From NCBI RefSeq assembly GCF_013373865.1, contig NC_050474.1, forward strand, positions 7,758,061-7,822,060: 64,000 nt of DNA. The letters are read 5' to 3'. The position numbers were made by a program, and so were the translations under genes. Below are positions 12,981 through 26,200 of the stretch, in pieces (positions within the stretch are counted from its first letter, which is position 1; every line of letters begins with the position of its first letter). A model generated the notes under the pieces. It was given only the letters and a program-made list of their open reading frames with translations, did not search any database and had not been told where the DNA came from. This DNA comes from Monomorium pharaonis (lineage: Eukaryota > Arthropoda > Insecta > Hymenoptera > Formicidae).

Positions 12981-13363
12981 GTTTCATAACACTAATAAAT
13001 GCATTTCTACGTCATAGTTTTATATAATGTATCTTAAGATTATAATTTCTGCAATGGCAAAGACAGTAAATATTTAAAAATTATTATATTTATTTATATC
13101 AAGAAATTAATAGATTATTTTTATTTTTAAATTGATTAAATGTGATTAACTTATTTAACTAATATCTAACTAAATGCCAAAGCTGCTTTATATGATTATT
13201 TAAAAAGTAAAATACATGCCGCGAAAACTTTATTAAAATAAATTATTAATTAAATTAAATAATATTGCTTAGATTTGTGTGATTATAAGGGTAGTCAAGA
13301 ATGAAAATGCTAAACCATGGCTAAGAGAAAGAAGTAAAAATGTAAGAGAGAATATAAGATTGA

Positions 13364-13369
13364 TTTATT
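13364..13369 (-). terminator. Probable poly(A) signal of actin B
   Basis: AATAAA on the minus strand about 215 bases past the actin B stop codon, a reasonable 3'UTR length for an insect actin. The call is by position only. Confidence 0.4.
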
Positions 13370-13583
13370 CCATAGACGTAAACTTATATACAAAAGATGA
13401 CGTATATGTTTGTATGATTGTTGGTAAAATACTCGCCGCCACGGATCAATAGTAACGATAATAGTACTCGACTAACGGAGATCCAACTAGACGAAGCGAT
13501 GCGGCAGTGAACAGTACATCTTAGGGAAAGGTGTAGCAATAATAATAACAATAATAATAGTGAATAGCAGCGAGCGTAATTGC

Positions 13584-14445
13584 TTAGAAGCACTTGCGGT
13601 GGACGATGCCAGGACCAGATTCGTCGTACTCCTGTTTGGAGATCCACATTTGTTGGAAGGTAGACAGGGAGGCCAGAATGGAACCACCGATCCATACGGA
13701 GTACTTCCTCTCGGGGGGAGCGATGATCTTGATCTTGATGGTCGAGGGCGCGAGGGCAGTAATTTCCTTCTGCATACGATCGGCGATACCGGGATACATG
13801 GTGGTACCACCGGACAGGACGTTATTGGCATAGAGATCCTTACGGATATCGACGTCGCACTTCATGATGGAGTTGTAGACGGTCTCATGGATACCGCAAG
13901 ATTCCATACCCAGGAAGGAAGGCTGGAAGAGGGCCTCGGGTGTACGGAACCTCTCGTTACCGATGGTGATGACCTGACCATCAGGCAATTCGTAGCTCTT
14001 CTCGAGAGAGGTGCTGGCAGCAGCGGTAGCCATTTCCTGTTCGAAGTCCAGGGCGACGTAGCAAAGTTTCTCCTTGATATCGCGGACGATTTCTCGCTCA
14101 GCCGTGGTGGTGAAGCTGTAGCCTCTCTCGGTGAGAATCTTCATGAGATAGTCGGTAAGATCGCGACCGGCCAAGTCCAAACGGAGAATGGCATGGGGAA
14201 GAGCGTAACCCTCGTAGATGGGTACAGTGTGGGAGACACCGTCACCAGAGTCCAGGACGATACCAGTGGTACGACCGGAGGCGTACAAGGACAGGACAGC
14301 CTGGATAGCGACGTACATGGCTGGGCTGTTGAAGGTTTCGAACATGATCTGCGTCATCTTCTCGCGATTAGCTTTCGGGTTTAGGGGCGCTTCGGTGAGA
14401 AGTACAGGGTGTTCTTCCGGAGCGACACGCAATTCGTTGTAGAAG

Positions 14446-14477
<32 letters not shown>

Positions 14478-14714
14478 ATTGGTGATGATACCGTGCTCGA
14501 TCGGATATTTCAGAGTCAGGATACCTCTCTTGCTCTGGGCTTCGTCACCCACGTAGCTATCTTTTTGACCCATACCGACCATCACTCCCTGATGGCGAGG
14601 TCGACCGACGATCGAGGGGAAGACGGCGCGAGGAGCGTCGTCTCCGGCGAATCCGGCTTTGCACATGCCGGAGCCATTGTCTACGACCAGGGCAGCTACT
14701 TCGTCGTCACACAT
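13584..14714 (-). CDS. Actin B, muscle-type, intronless coding region
   Basis: Uninterrupted 376-codon actin, starting [16 protein letters not shown] and ending [11 protein letters not shown], so muscle-type by the insect C-terminal signature. A splice-acceptor-like TTTCTGTTACAG lies about 30 bases before the ATG, so the gene probably has an intron in its 5'UTR; it is therefore not obviously a retrocopy. The predicted protein matches that of actin C residue for residue. The two coding regions are also nearly identical in DNA over the first three quarters, with more differences near the 3' end, while the flanks share nothing obvious. An unusual point is Thr instead of the usual Cys near residue 258 ([10 protein letters not shown]), shared only with actin C. 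Same strand as its two neighbours, consistent with tandem duplication. Confidence 0.97.
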
Positions 14715-15469
14715 TGTTACTTTTTTTCGATTTCAGCGCTCTGTAACAGAAATTATAATGTCTCTTGATATAATTATTTCTATATTGTTTTGATAATCGC
14801 TTAGAGTTGATCGTTAAGGTTGATTGTATAGTTTTAGTAATATCAAATTTTTTTCGGTTTTTTTTTAATATTTACGCTGTGTATTACATATTCTTTCTTT
14901 TGATATAAAAATAATTAAACTTTTATTAAAATATAATTATACAATATTCTTGTAATTTAAAATGTTATACAAATATTATTATTTTATTATACAAACATTA
15001 AGGAATAGTATGAGAAGCAAAATTAAATTAAAAATTGCAAATAATTTGCGTAAGAATGCATTAAAAAAATTTTTTTTTCCATCAAAACAAGTAAAATTTA
15101 TTACATATAATTTAAAAAATACCAATTAAATAAATAATTTTGCTTCAAGTTTTTTATCAACAAAACGTTTAACTTATTATAAAAATAAAAAATTGCTAGT
15201 GAGAGTGCTATTTTAATTATTAGTATATATAAGTATTTAAAATTAAGGAATAAGTATTATTTAATATCTAATTATTGTTTTAATTACAGGTTCTCCATGT
15301 CTTTCTTGAAGAAGAAGTTTATATGTCCCTCAGAATCTGCACGTTTAAATTATTGCAAAATTCGGAGTTTAAATGTGAAAGTAATGAGAGTTATTAAAAA
15401 AGAAGTACTATTTCACACACATTAATAGTATTCAAGCGAATTTCGAGGGTTCTTCGATAAAGCTGATTC
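14715..15469. other. Probable 5'UTR intron of actin B
   Basis: AT-rich DNA between the actin B start codon and the GC-rich island upstream, with the acceptor-like site next to the ATG. No coding signal. A plus-strand acceptor-like TTTAATTACAG before 15291 is noted but leads nowhere recognisable. Confidence 0.35.
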
Positions 15470-15830
15470 CCGGTGAGCGTTGCACGTAGCCAGAATTGAC
15501 CTAGTTGCCTATAAAGCGATAGGCAAACCCGCCCCGGCGTCGTGGCGCTATTTTCACCCAGCGCGTCGCTAACTTTAGACATACGGCCGACGGACGCTCC
15601 CTAATAAGTTCAAGCGACGATTATGGTGGCCGACGCCGTAGCCGACGACGACAACGACGACGACGACGACGACGGATAAAACATAACATCCCGTCGCAAA
15701 GCGAGCGTGCCAAAATTATGCCCCTGCTCGCCGAAAAGGAACAACACGAAGATTGCAAGACCTCGACTATGCAACAATAAGCGCGATCACGAAGAGACGG
15801 TTGTTCGTTCACATGTATCACGCGACTTTT
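15470..15830 (-). promoter_or_regulatory. GC-rich island upstream of actin B, with (GAC)n tract
   Basis: CpG-rich block 0.75-1.1 kb upstream of the actin B ATG, with an imperfect GAC trinucleotide run at about 15643-15676. On the minus strand it contains GAAAATAGC and GCTTTATAGG words. It is the likely home of the untranslated first exon. The assignment is by analogy with the islands above actins A and C. Confidence 0.35.
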
Positions 15831-16042
15831 ATGGTTGACACTGGTAACATTAGTTTAACATTAACGCTAACTCAATCTTAATCCTAACTCAGTACCTCGT
15901 CGGTTGTAATTCTAGAAAGAGCCCAAGAGAAGCGGACGAGCTATGTTTAAAGTTAACCGACGTTGAGGGAAGCGGTCCTTAGAAGAATGAGTAATTTTAG
16001 GAACCAACAGAGGGAAAACACAGGAGATACAAGGAGGTGAGC

Positions 16043-16052
16043 CCTTTTATGG
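16043..16052. promoter_or_regulatory. CArG box (SRF site) candidate
   Basis: CCTTTTATGG exactly fits the CC(A/T)6GG consensus bound by serum response factor, the classic regulator of muscle actin genes in animals. It lies about 1.3 kb upstream of the actin B start codon and about 200 bp upstream of the GC-rich island that may hold the first exon. One 10-bp match can occur by chance. Confidence 0.3.
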
Positions 16053-16128
16053 TCATCAAAAAAGAGATCTATAAACTTAATATATTTGATTAGATGTTTA
16101 AGCATTTTTTTAAGTAAATAAAGACATG

Positions 16129-16260
16129 AGTCGGTTGTTCCAACTTCTTGGTAAACTTACCTATCAGGTAAGCATGTATTTATTTTTGCTAAATAAATAA
16201 AGACAGATACATATTTACCTGATAAGTACGTTTACTAAGAAGTTGGAACAGCCGGCCCTA
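16129..16260. mobile_element. Hairpin MITE (AGGGCCGG family), copy 2
   Basis: Arms GAGTCGGTTGTTCCAACTTC and GAAGTTGGAACAGCCGGCCC are reverse complements with few mismatches, enclosing paired TACCTATCAGGTAAGCATG-like and TTTACCTGATAAGTACG-like segments. Same family as 12841-12980. About 130 bp, non-coding. Confidence 0.8.
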
Positions 16261-19200
16261 TATAAAAATAAAAAATAAATAAATAAAATTAAGATATTTT
16301 AATTTTTGTAAAATGCATAAAATTCTTTCTGCAGCTTTGTAATTTGAATCATACATTTGGTTCTACAGATTGTATAAGGATCTCTGTTACGATACTTGAA
16401 ATTAACATAGTTTGCGTAAGTCTAAATCTCAAAATTTATAAAATAATTTTCTTTTTATATTTTTTGTTATAAAAGATTTTTGCTGCGATTTTTTATTTAA
16501 ATTTAAATTTGCTTGTATTTAAATTATCAATCGTTATAATTATACTGAAATAATTGATCTCAGAAAGTATTCTATCGAGAACAATTATTTTTTAAGTTTA
16601 CTATTTAACATCATCAGAATGAAGATGGAAATATTATATTTCAAGTTAACAGAATTTAATTTATATGTACTAATTTATTTATACTATTTCATGTAGAATA
16701 TTTTTATATTTAGATATTAAATTAATATGTTAAGTGCTGTTAAGGAAGCTATAATCAGGATTTTAAATCAATAATATGTTGGGAATAGGACTCATCTTCT
16801 GCCTATTATCGAAACGAAAAATAGATGTATAATGGATGCAAAGGAGCAACTTGACGATACGCCAAGAACCAATCTCAATGGATAGAGAGAATGCTGTGAA
16901 CTTGAACCTTATTCGAAGATTCAGCAATGGGTCAAAGAACTTTTTTAAGGTAAATAGTAGATTAAATAAGAAATAAATAGTATTTATTACATTTTTATCG
17001 CACATAATAATTTCTAATATTAAATATTTAAAAAATTTAGTTTATATATATATATTTATACATATATGTGTATATGTATGTATATGTATATCTAACTTAT
17101 TGATTAAAATTTAAAAAAAATTATAAAGATTAATAAAAATTAAATAGTCGAGTAATAAAAGACGTAAATATATAAAAAAACTTGTAAATTTAATTTGAAT
17201 AATTAATTGCAATCCTTTAGTTAAATATAAATCTACATTGTTAATTAAAAATCAAATAGCTCAGACAGAAGAAAACTTTGTTTATAGTTTTTCATTGTGC
17301 AAAATTACAATATACACATACACAAAAGTAAAATTTCTCTCTTAGATATTATACAATTTAAACAATTCTCATAGAATAATTATAATAGAATGCCAAAGAG
17401 CATTTAACCAATTTAACTTATTTAACTTAACTTTAATTTTGATTAAATATAAATTAAAATAATAATAAAATTGTTACTCTGTATTGCTGGTTATCTCGAA
17501 TAATCCTAATGGTACAGCAGCTTAATCACTTTTGTTTTTAATCACTTTAACACGAAGATGTCCTGATAAAGTACCGCTGGAGCAGGCAGAAAACGATTGT
17601 ATTCTCCGAAGAAGGAAAGCTGTGTATTCGGCGATGAAGCGGAAATTCGTGATACTATGTCTACGTACCGTGCACGGGACAGAGGTGGAGCAGCGTCTGT
17701 GCCTAAGCGGTGTCGCGACGTCAAATATATGCTCTCGTCTGGACGCCCCCGCATTTTCGTGGGATGGTTCTTGCCCGACAGGCACGAAAAAGGCATCGCC
17801 TCGCGAGGCGCCGCGACGCTCGCCGAACTAGGCGGCCGCAGCCCCTAAGCGGATCGAGGAATACGTTTTACCACTTTGAAATACCGCGCGACGCGTTCCC
17901 GCGTTATATCTTGATGTCGATCGTTTTGATGCAAATTAACCCGAACTATTTAATTCTTTTTCCTTCTGTTTAAACGTCGTTTTACAATATTAGTTACATT
18001 CAACTGAAAGTTAATCTCACATTAAGTAATTCCTGCAGTCTTTCTCTCTTTCTCTCTCTTTCTCTCTCTTTCTTTCTCTCTCAATAAAATACTATTTGTA
18101 AAAATGTTTTTGAATCCCTAATTTATACAGACTACTTTATTTCAAAAAATGAAAATTATTTGATAAGCTCACGATGTGAGCTTTGATAAGTAATATATAT
18201 TATGCTGATTTTTTAAATTATTATTTTTAAAGTAATCTGTTTAAAATAATCTCTTTCAATATTTGATATTATATAAATTCTGTGTAGAAAAATTTATATC
18301 ATTTTATTACTTGAAGTTCATATTTCTCGATCTTAATTTATATATTATATTGAGCTAAAAACTATAATAGATACTTATAAATTCATGTGAGATCTGAATT
18401 AAGTATAATTTTTTTTCATTAAAGTGTATCGATTATACACACAATTATAAAAAAGCGGAAGAGATCGAGAAAGCTATGATAGAAGCGAGAATCATGTTCC
18501 TATGAATATTACAAGTTAGCAGAAGTATTTTGAGATTCGCGATGCGACCAAAATAAACTTCGCGAGAGCTTTTATCAGGAAATTCTCGTCCCTAAATATC
18601 AATGGAACGTACAAAAACGTCTACGAGAGGCTTCTAGAGACGATAATTAACGAAAAGCCTGCACGAGATAATAACTCGCCGTGTGGACGGAAGCGAATTC
18701 ACATGTTTCTTCATCTTTTCAAGCAAATAATCACGATGACTAGCGAGTCTGCCAGCTGGAAACAAATACGCAAAAATTCTCCCTATTAGAATTTTACCAA
18801 GGGAGAAAGAGAAATTAATCATACACTGATAAATTCGTTTAGCGCGAATCTTGTATTGGGCCAAGGTTACTCATCGCGCAACTACATAACGATAACAGTT
18901 ATTTTAAAATAACGCCAGCCATTACTTCTCCGTGATCGAAGACAAATTTGAACGCGAGTCTGATGCGAGAAAACTAACACAACGCTAGAACATTGAGCTG
19001 CAAATTTATTCACTGTACCAATTGTTAAGTAACACTTGGGACTGTTCGTAAAACGCACAGTTTTTACTTGTCTCTTAAATAATATTTTAATTATTTAAGA
19101 GTTGCTTAATTATTTAAGGTAAAAGAACAAAAATAAAAAAGCTGAAGATTTTATATACACTTATAATTAGTGAATTATATTTATAGCCTTCTTTGTATAT

Positions 19201-20186
19201 ATTTATATTTACTTTTTTATTTTCTCTACAAATATTTATGAATATGCTCTCACGTAGAGCATTAAAAATTTATATTTATATTTTATATTTTACAGATAGA
19301 AAGAAAGACTTAAAAAAGCAAAGAAATTGGAAGAAAAGATGTGAACTGTGATATTGCTACGTCAAAAGGATACCGGAGATATAAACTAAGAGATAAAATT
19401 TACATGAGGTAATAAAAGTTTATATAATAAAAAAAACAATGGTGGTGTGATATAATGTGTATTTGAGTTGACTCTGACATCGTATAACAATATATAGTAA
19501 CATAATGTATAATATTTACAAAATAAATTAAAGTATAGAAGTATATCGGTAGATTACTGATGCTTAGTTGCTTTGATTAGCAGACTAGACATAATAATGT
19601 AATACGTATTAAGAGAGGATCGATTTCTCGAACGGTGGTGAGAACGCTCGCGTGACAGTGAATAAAGAGCGCGGTCTTCTCGAAGTAGTCTCGAAGTTCG
19701 TTGCCAAGCGTAATCTCGTCAAGGTCCCTGCATGTCTTCTTCACATCTGTCCAGAATGTCCCTTTCGTAGATCGAAAGATGCACTTGGTAGCGTATCCAT
19801 CTGCAAGATTTTTTTCCTATGCTTGACAACGTCCAGGCTACCCCGAAAAAGGACCCTGTGACGAGAGCTAATCTCGCCGACCGCTACCTCGGCCATGATG
19901 ATGATAATAAGTGAGCAATGATGGTGTCGAACGCAGTTTTATAAAAAAAACTGCGACGACGAAGATGATCAGCCAAGCCGTTGTTTGCGCAACAACGAAC
20001 GAGACCGCGACAATGGTTCCATGAGATCCGATAAGGATTGAGAATCGATGATAATGCTCTGAGAATGTTTTCTCACAGCAGCTTGATTGCTTGGGCCAGA
20101 ACTGCATGCTGTTCGCGTGTTCTTCCCGAAATTCGACGGTGTTCTTTCGAAAATTACGATACTGCGTCGATCGTGTAATGACGCGT
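16261..20186. other. Intergenic between actins B and C
   Basis: Mostly AT-rich, no recognisable gene. A GC-rich block at 17560-17860 contains open frames in several registers, as expected from composition; it carries GGTGTCGCGACGTCAAATATATG, whose first part resembles GGCGTCGCGACGCCAGATATA at 22263 above actin C. A CT-rich tract lies at 18040-18083. From 18450 to 18960 and 19620 to 20186 the DNA is moderately GC-rich; the latter should be the 3'UTR of actin C and contains a perfect small hairpin (CGCAGTTTT/AAAACTGCG) at about 19930-19956. Confidence 0.4.
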
Positions 20187-21048
20187 TTAGAAGCATTTAC
20201 GATGGACAATGCCAGGGCCAGATTCGTCATACTCCTGTTTGGAGATCCACATCTGTTGGAAGGTGGACAGAGAGGCCAAGATGGAACCACCGATCCATAC
20301 GGAGTATTTCCTCTCAGGGGGAGCGATGATCTTGATCTTGATGGTCGAAGGCGCGAGGGCGGTGATTTCCTTCTGCATACGATCAGCAATACCGGGATAC
20401 ATGGTGGTACCACCGGACAGGACGTTGTTGGCATAGAGATCCTTACGGATGTCGACGTCGCACTTCATGATGGAGTTGTAGACGGTCTCATGGATACCGC
20501 AAGATTCCATACCCAGGAAGGAAGGCTGGAAGAGAGCCTCGGGTGTACGGAACCTCTCGTTACCGATGGTGATGACCTGACCATCAGGCAATTCGTAGCT
20601 CTTCTCGAGAGAGGTGCTGGCAGCAGCGGTAGCCATTTCCTGTTCGAAGTCCAGGGCGACGTAGCAAAGTTTCTCCTTGATATCGCGGACGATTTCTCGC
20701 TCAGCCGTGGTGGTGAAGCTGTAGCCTCTCTCGGTGAGAATCTTCATGAGGTAGTCGGTAAGATCGCGACCGGCCAAGTCCAAACGGAGGATGGCATGGG
20801 GAAGAGCGTAACCCTCGTAGATGGGCACGGTGTGGGAGACACCGTCACCGGAGTCCAGGACGATACCAGTGGTACGACCGGAGGCGTACAGGGACAGGAC
20901 GGCCTGGATAGCGACGTACATGGCCGGGCTGTTAAAGGTTTCGAACATAATTTGCGTCATCTTCTCGCGATTAGCTTTCGGGTTTAGGGGCGCTTCGGTG
21001 AGAAGTACAGGGTGTTCTTCCGGAGCGACACGCAATTCGTTGTAGAAG

Positions 21049-21080
<32 letters not shown>

Positions 21081-21317
21081 ATTGGTGATGATACCGTGCT
21101 CGATCGGATATTTCAGAGTCAGGATACCTCTCTTGCTCTGGGCTTCGTCACCCACGTAGCTATCTTTTTGACCCATACCGACCATCACTCCCTGATGGCG
21201 AGGTCGACCGACGATCGAGGGGAAGACGGCGCGAGGAGCGTCGTCTCCGGCGAATCCGGCTTTGCACATGCCGGAGCCATTGTCCACAACCAGGGCAGCT
21301 ACTTCGTCGTCACACAT
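20187..21317 (-). CDS. Actin C, muscle-type, intronless coding region
   Basis: Uninterrupted 376-codon actin with the same predicted protein as actin B, including Thr near residue 258 and ANNVLSGG. The DNA from the ATG through several hundred bases matches B almost base for base (only a few third-position changes), whereas the 3' end of the coding region carries more silent differences and the UTRs are unrelated. An acceptor-like TTCTTTTTACAG lies about 26 bases before the ATG, implying a 5'UTR intron. The sharp change in similarity at the ATG favours gene conversion between B and C over a very recent whole-gene duplication. Most upstream member of the three-gene cluster. Confidence 0.97.
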
Positions 21318-22079
21318 TTTGTTGCTGCTTTAGTTTCTCTGTAAAAAGAATTCGTTCAATTAGATTAGAATTGACTATGCAGATTTGCAACCTAATTTTT
21401 TATGATTGTCCCGAATGTGCGTAATTTTTTTATATAATTCTATTTAACTTAATTCAATAGTATTTATTCTCTTTTGCACACACACAGTGTTTTACATAAT
21501 CGCACTTATTTTTGTTCGAAGACATCTACAGAAGTTATGAATAAATGTCTAATTATATCTTATTTAGAAGTAGCTCAGCGTGTTTAATGCTTAAATTGAC
21601 TGTATTTTAGTTTTTAAGAATATTGTAACATTTTTTTTTTAAGTAATAATGATGGCAATAAAATGTTTTCATCGCTGTAGGGAAATTTGTTACTATATAA
21701 AGGACCAAATTATTTTGTTAAAATATTAAATTGTAAAAATATTAAAGCATTAATTCAAGATTATTTTTTAAATTTGTTTTAATTAAATTAATCAAGTCCT
21801 GATTATTTTATAAAAAAAGGAAACAATTTAAATTGATTAATATTTAAGTAATTGGTCATTACACACTGTTTTTTTAATATAATACCGAATTCTTTTTGCA
21901 AGAATTTTAATATTTTTTGTACGATGACACAACTTTCTTCTAATTCACTTTAGAATTCAAACCAATTTCTTTCTCTGAACTTCAATCGCAGAATTAAATT
22001 AAACCCTTTAATGTAATTTATACATTGCACTGACACGTTTCCGTTTTTTTCTTTTTAGATTCTGTTGCCGACACTTCTG

Positions 22080-22660
22080 GCTTCTGCTATCGCGCGTAAA
22101 CTTTCGAGAGACCGAGCAAGAGCACAGTAAGGGAGAAAAAGAGAGAGAGAAAGAGAGAGAGAGAGAGTGAGAGAGAGAGAGAGAGAGACGTCTCGCGGAT
22201 CTATTACTAACCGTGAGGGTGAGTTGTGAATCGACGGGCGGCTGAGGAGCGGCTGAGGCCCGACGGCGTCGCGACGCCAGATATAACGTCCGCGGCGCGA
22301 TACGCGACGCTACCGAAGATGGGCACGCGAGACGCCTCGAGGGCTGGCCAGCGATGCTGCCCACGCCTCACGCCGATGGGCACGCGGGTGGTGGTACACG
22401 GACCAGGAAGCCCGGACGGCCACGACCGACGTTGCTCGGTTCGGGAGACGCCGTTCGCGCGCTGCGACGCATCGCTCCTCATCATCGCCGTCATTGTCGT
22501 TCTCCTCTCCTCCCCATCTTCCTCTTTGCTTCTTCATCTTCATCTTCTTCTTATTCGCATTCTCTTGGAAATCCCCGCGGAACGGCTGGCATCTCCTAAT
22601 CTGGACATTAACGCGGGTTGCCGACACCATCGCTACAATTATCTGTATTTCGTCTGCCGC
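22080..22660 (-). promoter_or_regulatory. GC-rich island with (GA)n tract upstream of actin C
   Basis: A near-pure GA dinucleotide tract (about 22133-22189) is followed by a CpG-rich block. GA tracts are known binding sites of GAGA factor in insects. The island is 0.8-1.3 kb upstream of the actin C ATG, as for the other two actins. It includes TTGGAAATCCCCG (22565) and ATTAACGCGGG (22607), which recur in the same order at 23190 and 23257. Long frames here are composition artefacts. Confidence 0.35.
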
Positions 22661-23187
22661 AGCTCATATCGAGAGATGATCTATTTTAATTTTTGAAATG
22701 GTTGTTTAATTGAATCTCGTAGAAATTAAGCAGGTTTATGTACTTTCAAACATTAAATTTTTTAAAAGGATTTAAAATATAATGCAAGTTTTTGCAATTG
22801 TATTATGTTGGAATTCAAATAAGTTGGGTTCATATATCTTTATTTTGTCTTGTTTGTAAAAAAATTCTTAAACAATATTATTAAATTAACATTATCTGGA
22901 AATTATATACATAATTCAATAGGTAATAAAAGTATTAAGATCCACTTTAAATACGCTACCGTATATTATATTAAAATAGAATTTACGAATAGATAGCCTC
23001 ATTGATTTATCAGAAATTCAATCTCTTAGAAGAAAAAGTATTCCGGTATTAAATGATTAAAATTTATTAAATGTATACAAATAATACAGTGCACGTAATC
23101 TTCGTCATTTTCTTTTTAGCTTATCGTTTTCTTCTTCTTTGGCTTTGGCTTCTCGTGGTCATTCTCGTTGCCGAAGATGCTTTTGGC

Positions 23188-23272
23188 ATACGTTGGAAAT
23201 CCCCGACGCCTCGCGGCGCTCCTGAAAATATCCACTCATGGCCAAATCAGGGTATTAACGCGGGACGATGTA
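23188..23272. repeat. Second copy of a GC-rich paired motif
   Basis: TTGGAAATCCCCG followed about 65 bases later by ATTAACGCGGG. The same two words are found 42 bases apart at 22565-22617, and both sites are preceded by a TTCTTCTT-rich stretch. This looks like a duplicated promoter or 5' exon module rather than chance. Function unknown. Confidence 0.4.
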
Positions 23273-23289
23273 CTCCTCGGAAAGATTAA

Positions 23290-26200
23290 GTACTTCGATG
23301 GCACTCAAAAGATCCATTACAATAGAAACGGAAACACTCGCCACTAATCGTTCGTATTACAAACTCTTAAATTGTTCTGTGGTTCTTGCTGTTCTTTTCT
23401 TCTGTGATCGATAAAGCGTCTGAACATCACAGTCAGCTTACCACCTACGTGGTTGTGACTGTGCCCTCAGGTATTTGGACAAATTGCCAATTGGCAATTT
23501 AATTTATTTGTGCATATAATGATACGTAATGTGCTATAATATCCCTCACATATAATAATTCATTATTATGGCGAGGAAAAGTTAAAGAGGAGAGAATAGT
23601 GCTAACAATAAGAATAAATCTTAATGGTTCATTTAGTTACTGTATTATTTAATTTGCTCATTACAAAACTTGTGAAACTCATAAAACTTACTAAATAAAG
23701 CTGCAAATTTTAAAACTTTAGAAAAATAATCGTAGAAAAATATTTCGTATTTCTAATTTGGTATAAAAGGGACATTTATTAGTTTTATTTTTTACACTAA
23801 AAAAGTAATCGGTAATCTAATCTAATTGTTGTTTTACTAAAAAAAAATAATAATTTTAATCTAAAATTTTATTAAAGACATAAAATAGTATCTAATTAAA
23901 AATCAATTAATTTAAATTATTCCATAATCTAAGGTTTTCCATTAATTAATTAAAATTACATTATATTTAACTTATCAAAAGTCACATAAGTTTTTATTCA
24001 TTTCGGGTAAAATAGTGAAAGATAATAGTACAAAGAATTTATTTGTGCAAGTGCTCAAAATAAAGCTTTAATTCTTCAGATGAATGTAAATATATTGCAT
24101 CATGGAATTAAAATTAACTTGGAATACAAGAATTAAAAGCTAAGGTTTACAATATATTTAAATGCCCTAAAGTAGTTTTTAGCAATTTATAAGAAACCGA
24201 ATTTATAAGAAACAGAATAGAATAATTAATAGTTAATAGTTAATAGTTAATAAGAATATATTCACATAAATGCAATAATTTAGATTTATTCTTCAAATTT
24301 TGCAAAAAAGTTATTAATATTGTTAATAAGAGAACTAATTTTTTCTTCAATAATTATTCAACAAATAATTATTTATTTCAAAGTATCACGATTTCTCTTT
24401 CAAATTTAATAATTAGATTGTCCGATTCATTAACTATTAACTGGCTGAATGAATCATTGAATCCTTGTAAAAAGTCTTATGCTATGTCCTATAAATCTTA
24501 TATCTTGAACCCTCATAATTGTGAAATCTAGTACGGCCTTGTTCCTTGGTGCGAAACAAATTTACGAGTGCAACAGTTCACTGAAGGAGAAAACATCGGA
24601 AATACAACAATAAAATAAAACATATATATTATTGAATTTAAACTACTGAATTTAAATCATAGAATTATGAGCATAAAAAAATTTCCATAATTTTAATAAT
24701 AATTGAATATTAATAGATTTTATATAAAACCAGGTTTCCTAAACAAATCAAACATAAGAGACTGAAATATTAAATATACAATGAATATACATTTTTTAAG
24801 GAAACAGAAAGAATTTCTCATCTCCAAACCGTTTATTGTATAAATATGATTTTATTGTAATAATAATAAAAATAATATTTTTTCTTTGGACATATAAAAA
24901 ATTTAAAAACATTATTACAAGCTTAGATCCATGTTTGAAAATTAAAAAAAACCTCTAGACTTGTTTAACTCTTGTAAGAATTTTATGTTTGCTACTAATT
25001 TTCTATTTAATATTTCACATTTATCATTTTTCATGACATTAATAATGATGTAATGATTATAATAATAAATAAAGAAGGAAATATTATTTAAAACATAAAA
25101 TAACAAATTTTACTTTTTATTTGTAAAATTTTATAAATTATTCTTAAAAAATAAACTTTTATACTTATCTGCTTATGTATAAATCTGGTAATTTCTTATC
25201 GGGCGTATAATAAGTATAAGAACAAAGTTTTAAACTCTGATTAATATATTTTTAATAAAATAAAAAAAAATAAAATAAAGCATAAGCTTATTTCATTCTT
25301 ACCGAAACAAAATTATTCATAACGTGACGCTATTAATAAATAATCCTTTGACATAAACTTCAAAAAACACTATAAACTTAAAAAAATAAATTTGTTTGAT
25401 TTTGGTAAGAAAATTATTTATATACCTAAATAAAAAAAAATAAATATATGCATAATTTAGAATAAAAAAGTAGAGAGAAATAACATAACAAAAGATACCT
25501 GTAAATTAAATGAGTGCATTACTGTTCTATCAAATACATTTATTTTTTAATATATTGTATTCTTTTATATATAATCTTGACTACGCGTGTATGAGCTCCA
25601 TTTACAACAAATATATAGAAGCGGAAGCGTCCACAATAAATAATTTTTAATAATTTTCTTAACAAATATTTTACTGATCAAAATCAATTAACGAAAAATT
25701 TTCCTTAAATAACTTACTTTTTCGACGTCTCGTTTTTTTATATATAGGCTGTGAATAAAAATTTTCCACGATTTTATCTGCGCCCCGGTGAAATATTTAC
25801 TCCTGCAACCTGAACAAACATTCAACCCAAAATCTACAGTTAATTTATTTTACGACATTCTTGACATTGGGTGTCCCCGACGCCACCAATATTGTACGGA
25901 CACACTTCTGCTACATTATAGAGAGAACCCGATGCTTCAATTAATTTTTTTTAACCGAGAATGTATATATGGGTGATAATCGATGACGCGCATTCCGGAC
26001 CAAATGTTTCAAGTTTATTATCAAAAAAGATATCTTTTAATGCGTCAGTATTTTTCCATTTAAACAAACTTACTTGTAAATATTGTTACTTTTACTCATT
26101 TTGTATATATAAAAACATTCTGATTTTATCATTTAATAATGAAAAGTAAAAACTTTCTTTTACTTATCTTATTTATAAAATTTTATATACATTTAAAAAT

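Noticed and set aside
13560..14384. Plus-strand frame of 274 codons over actin B, and a similar one of 298 codons over actin C (20091-20987)
   Set aside because: Both are antisense shadows of actin coding sequence, kept open by actin codon usage; the sense strand is the real gene.
13584..14714. Actin B as a processed retrocopy because it lacks coding introns
   Set aside because: It has an acceptor-like site before the ATG, tandem location with its paralogues on one strand, and no poly(A) tract or target duplication was seen.
22226..22696. Open frames up to 156 codons in the GC-rich block above actin C, and similar ones at 17522-17973 and 1307-1886
   Set aside because: Several overlapping frames on both strands with Arg/Ser-rich, low-complexity products; expected from GC-rich composition.
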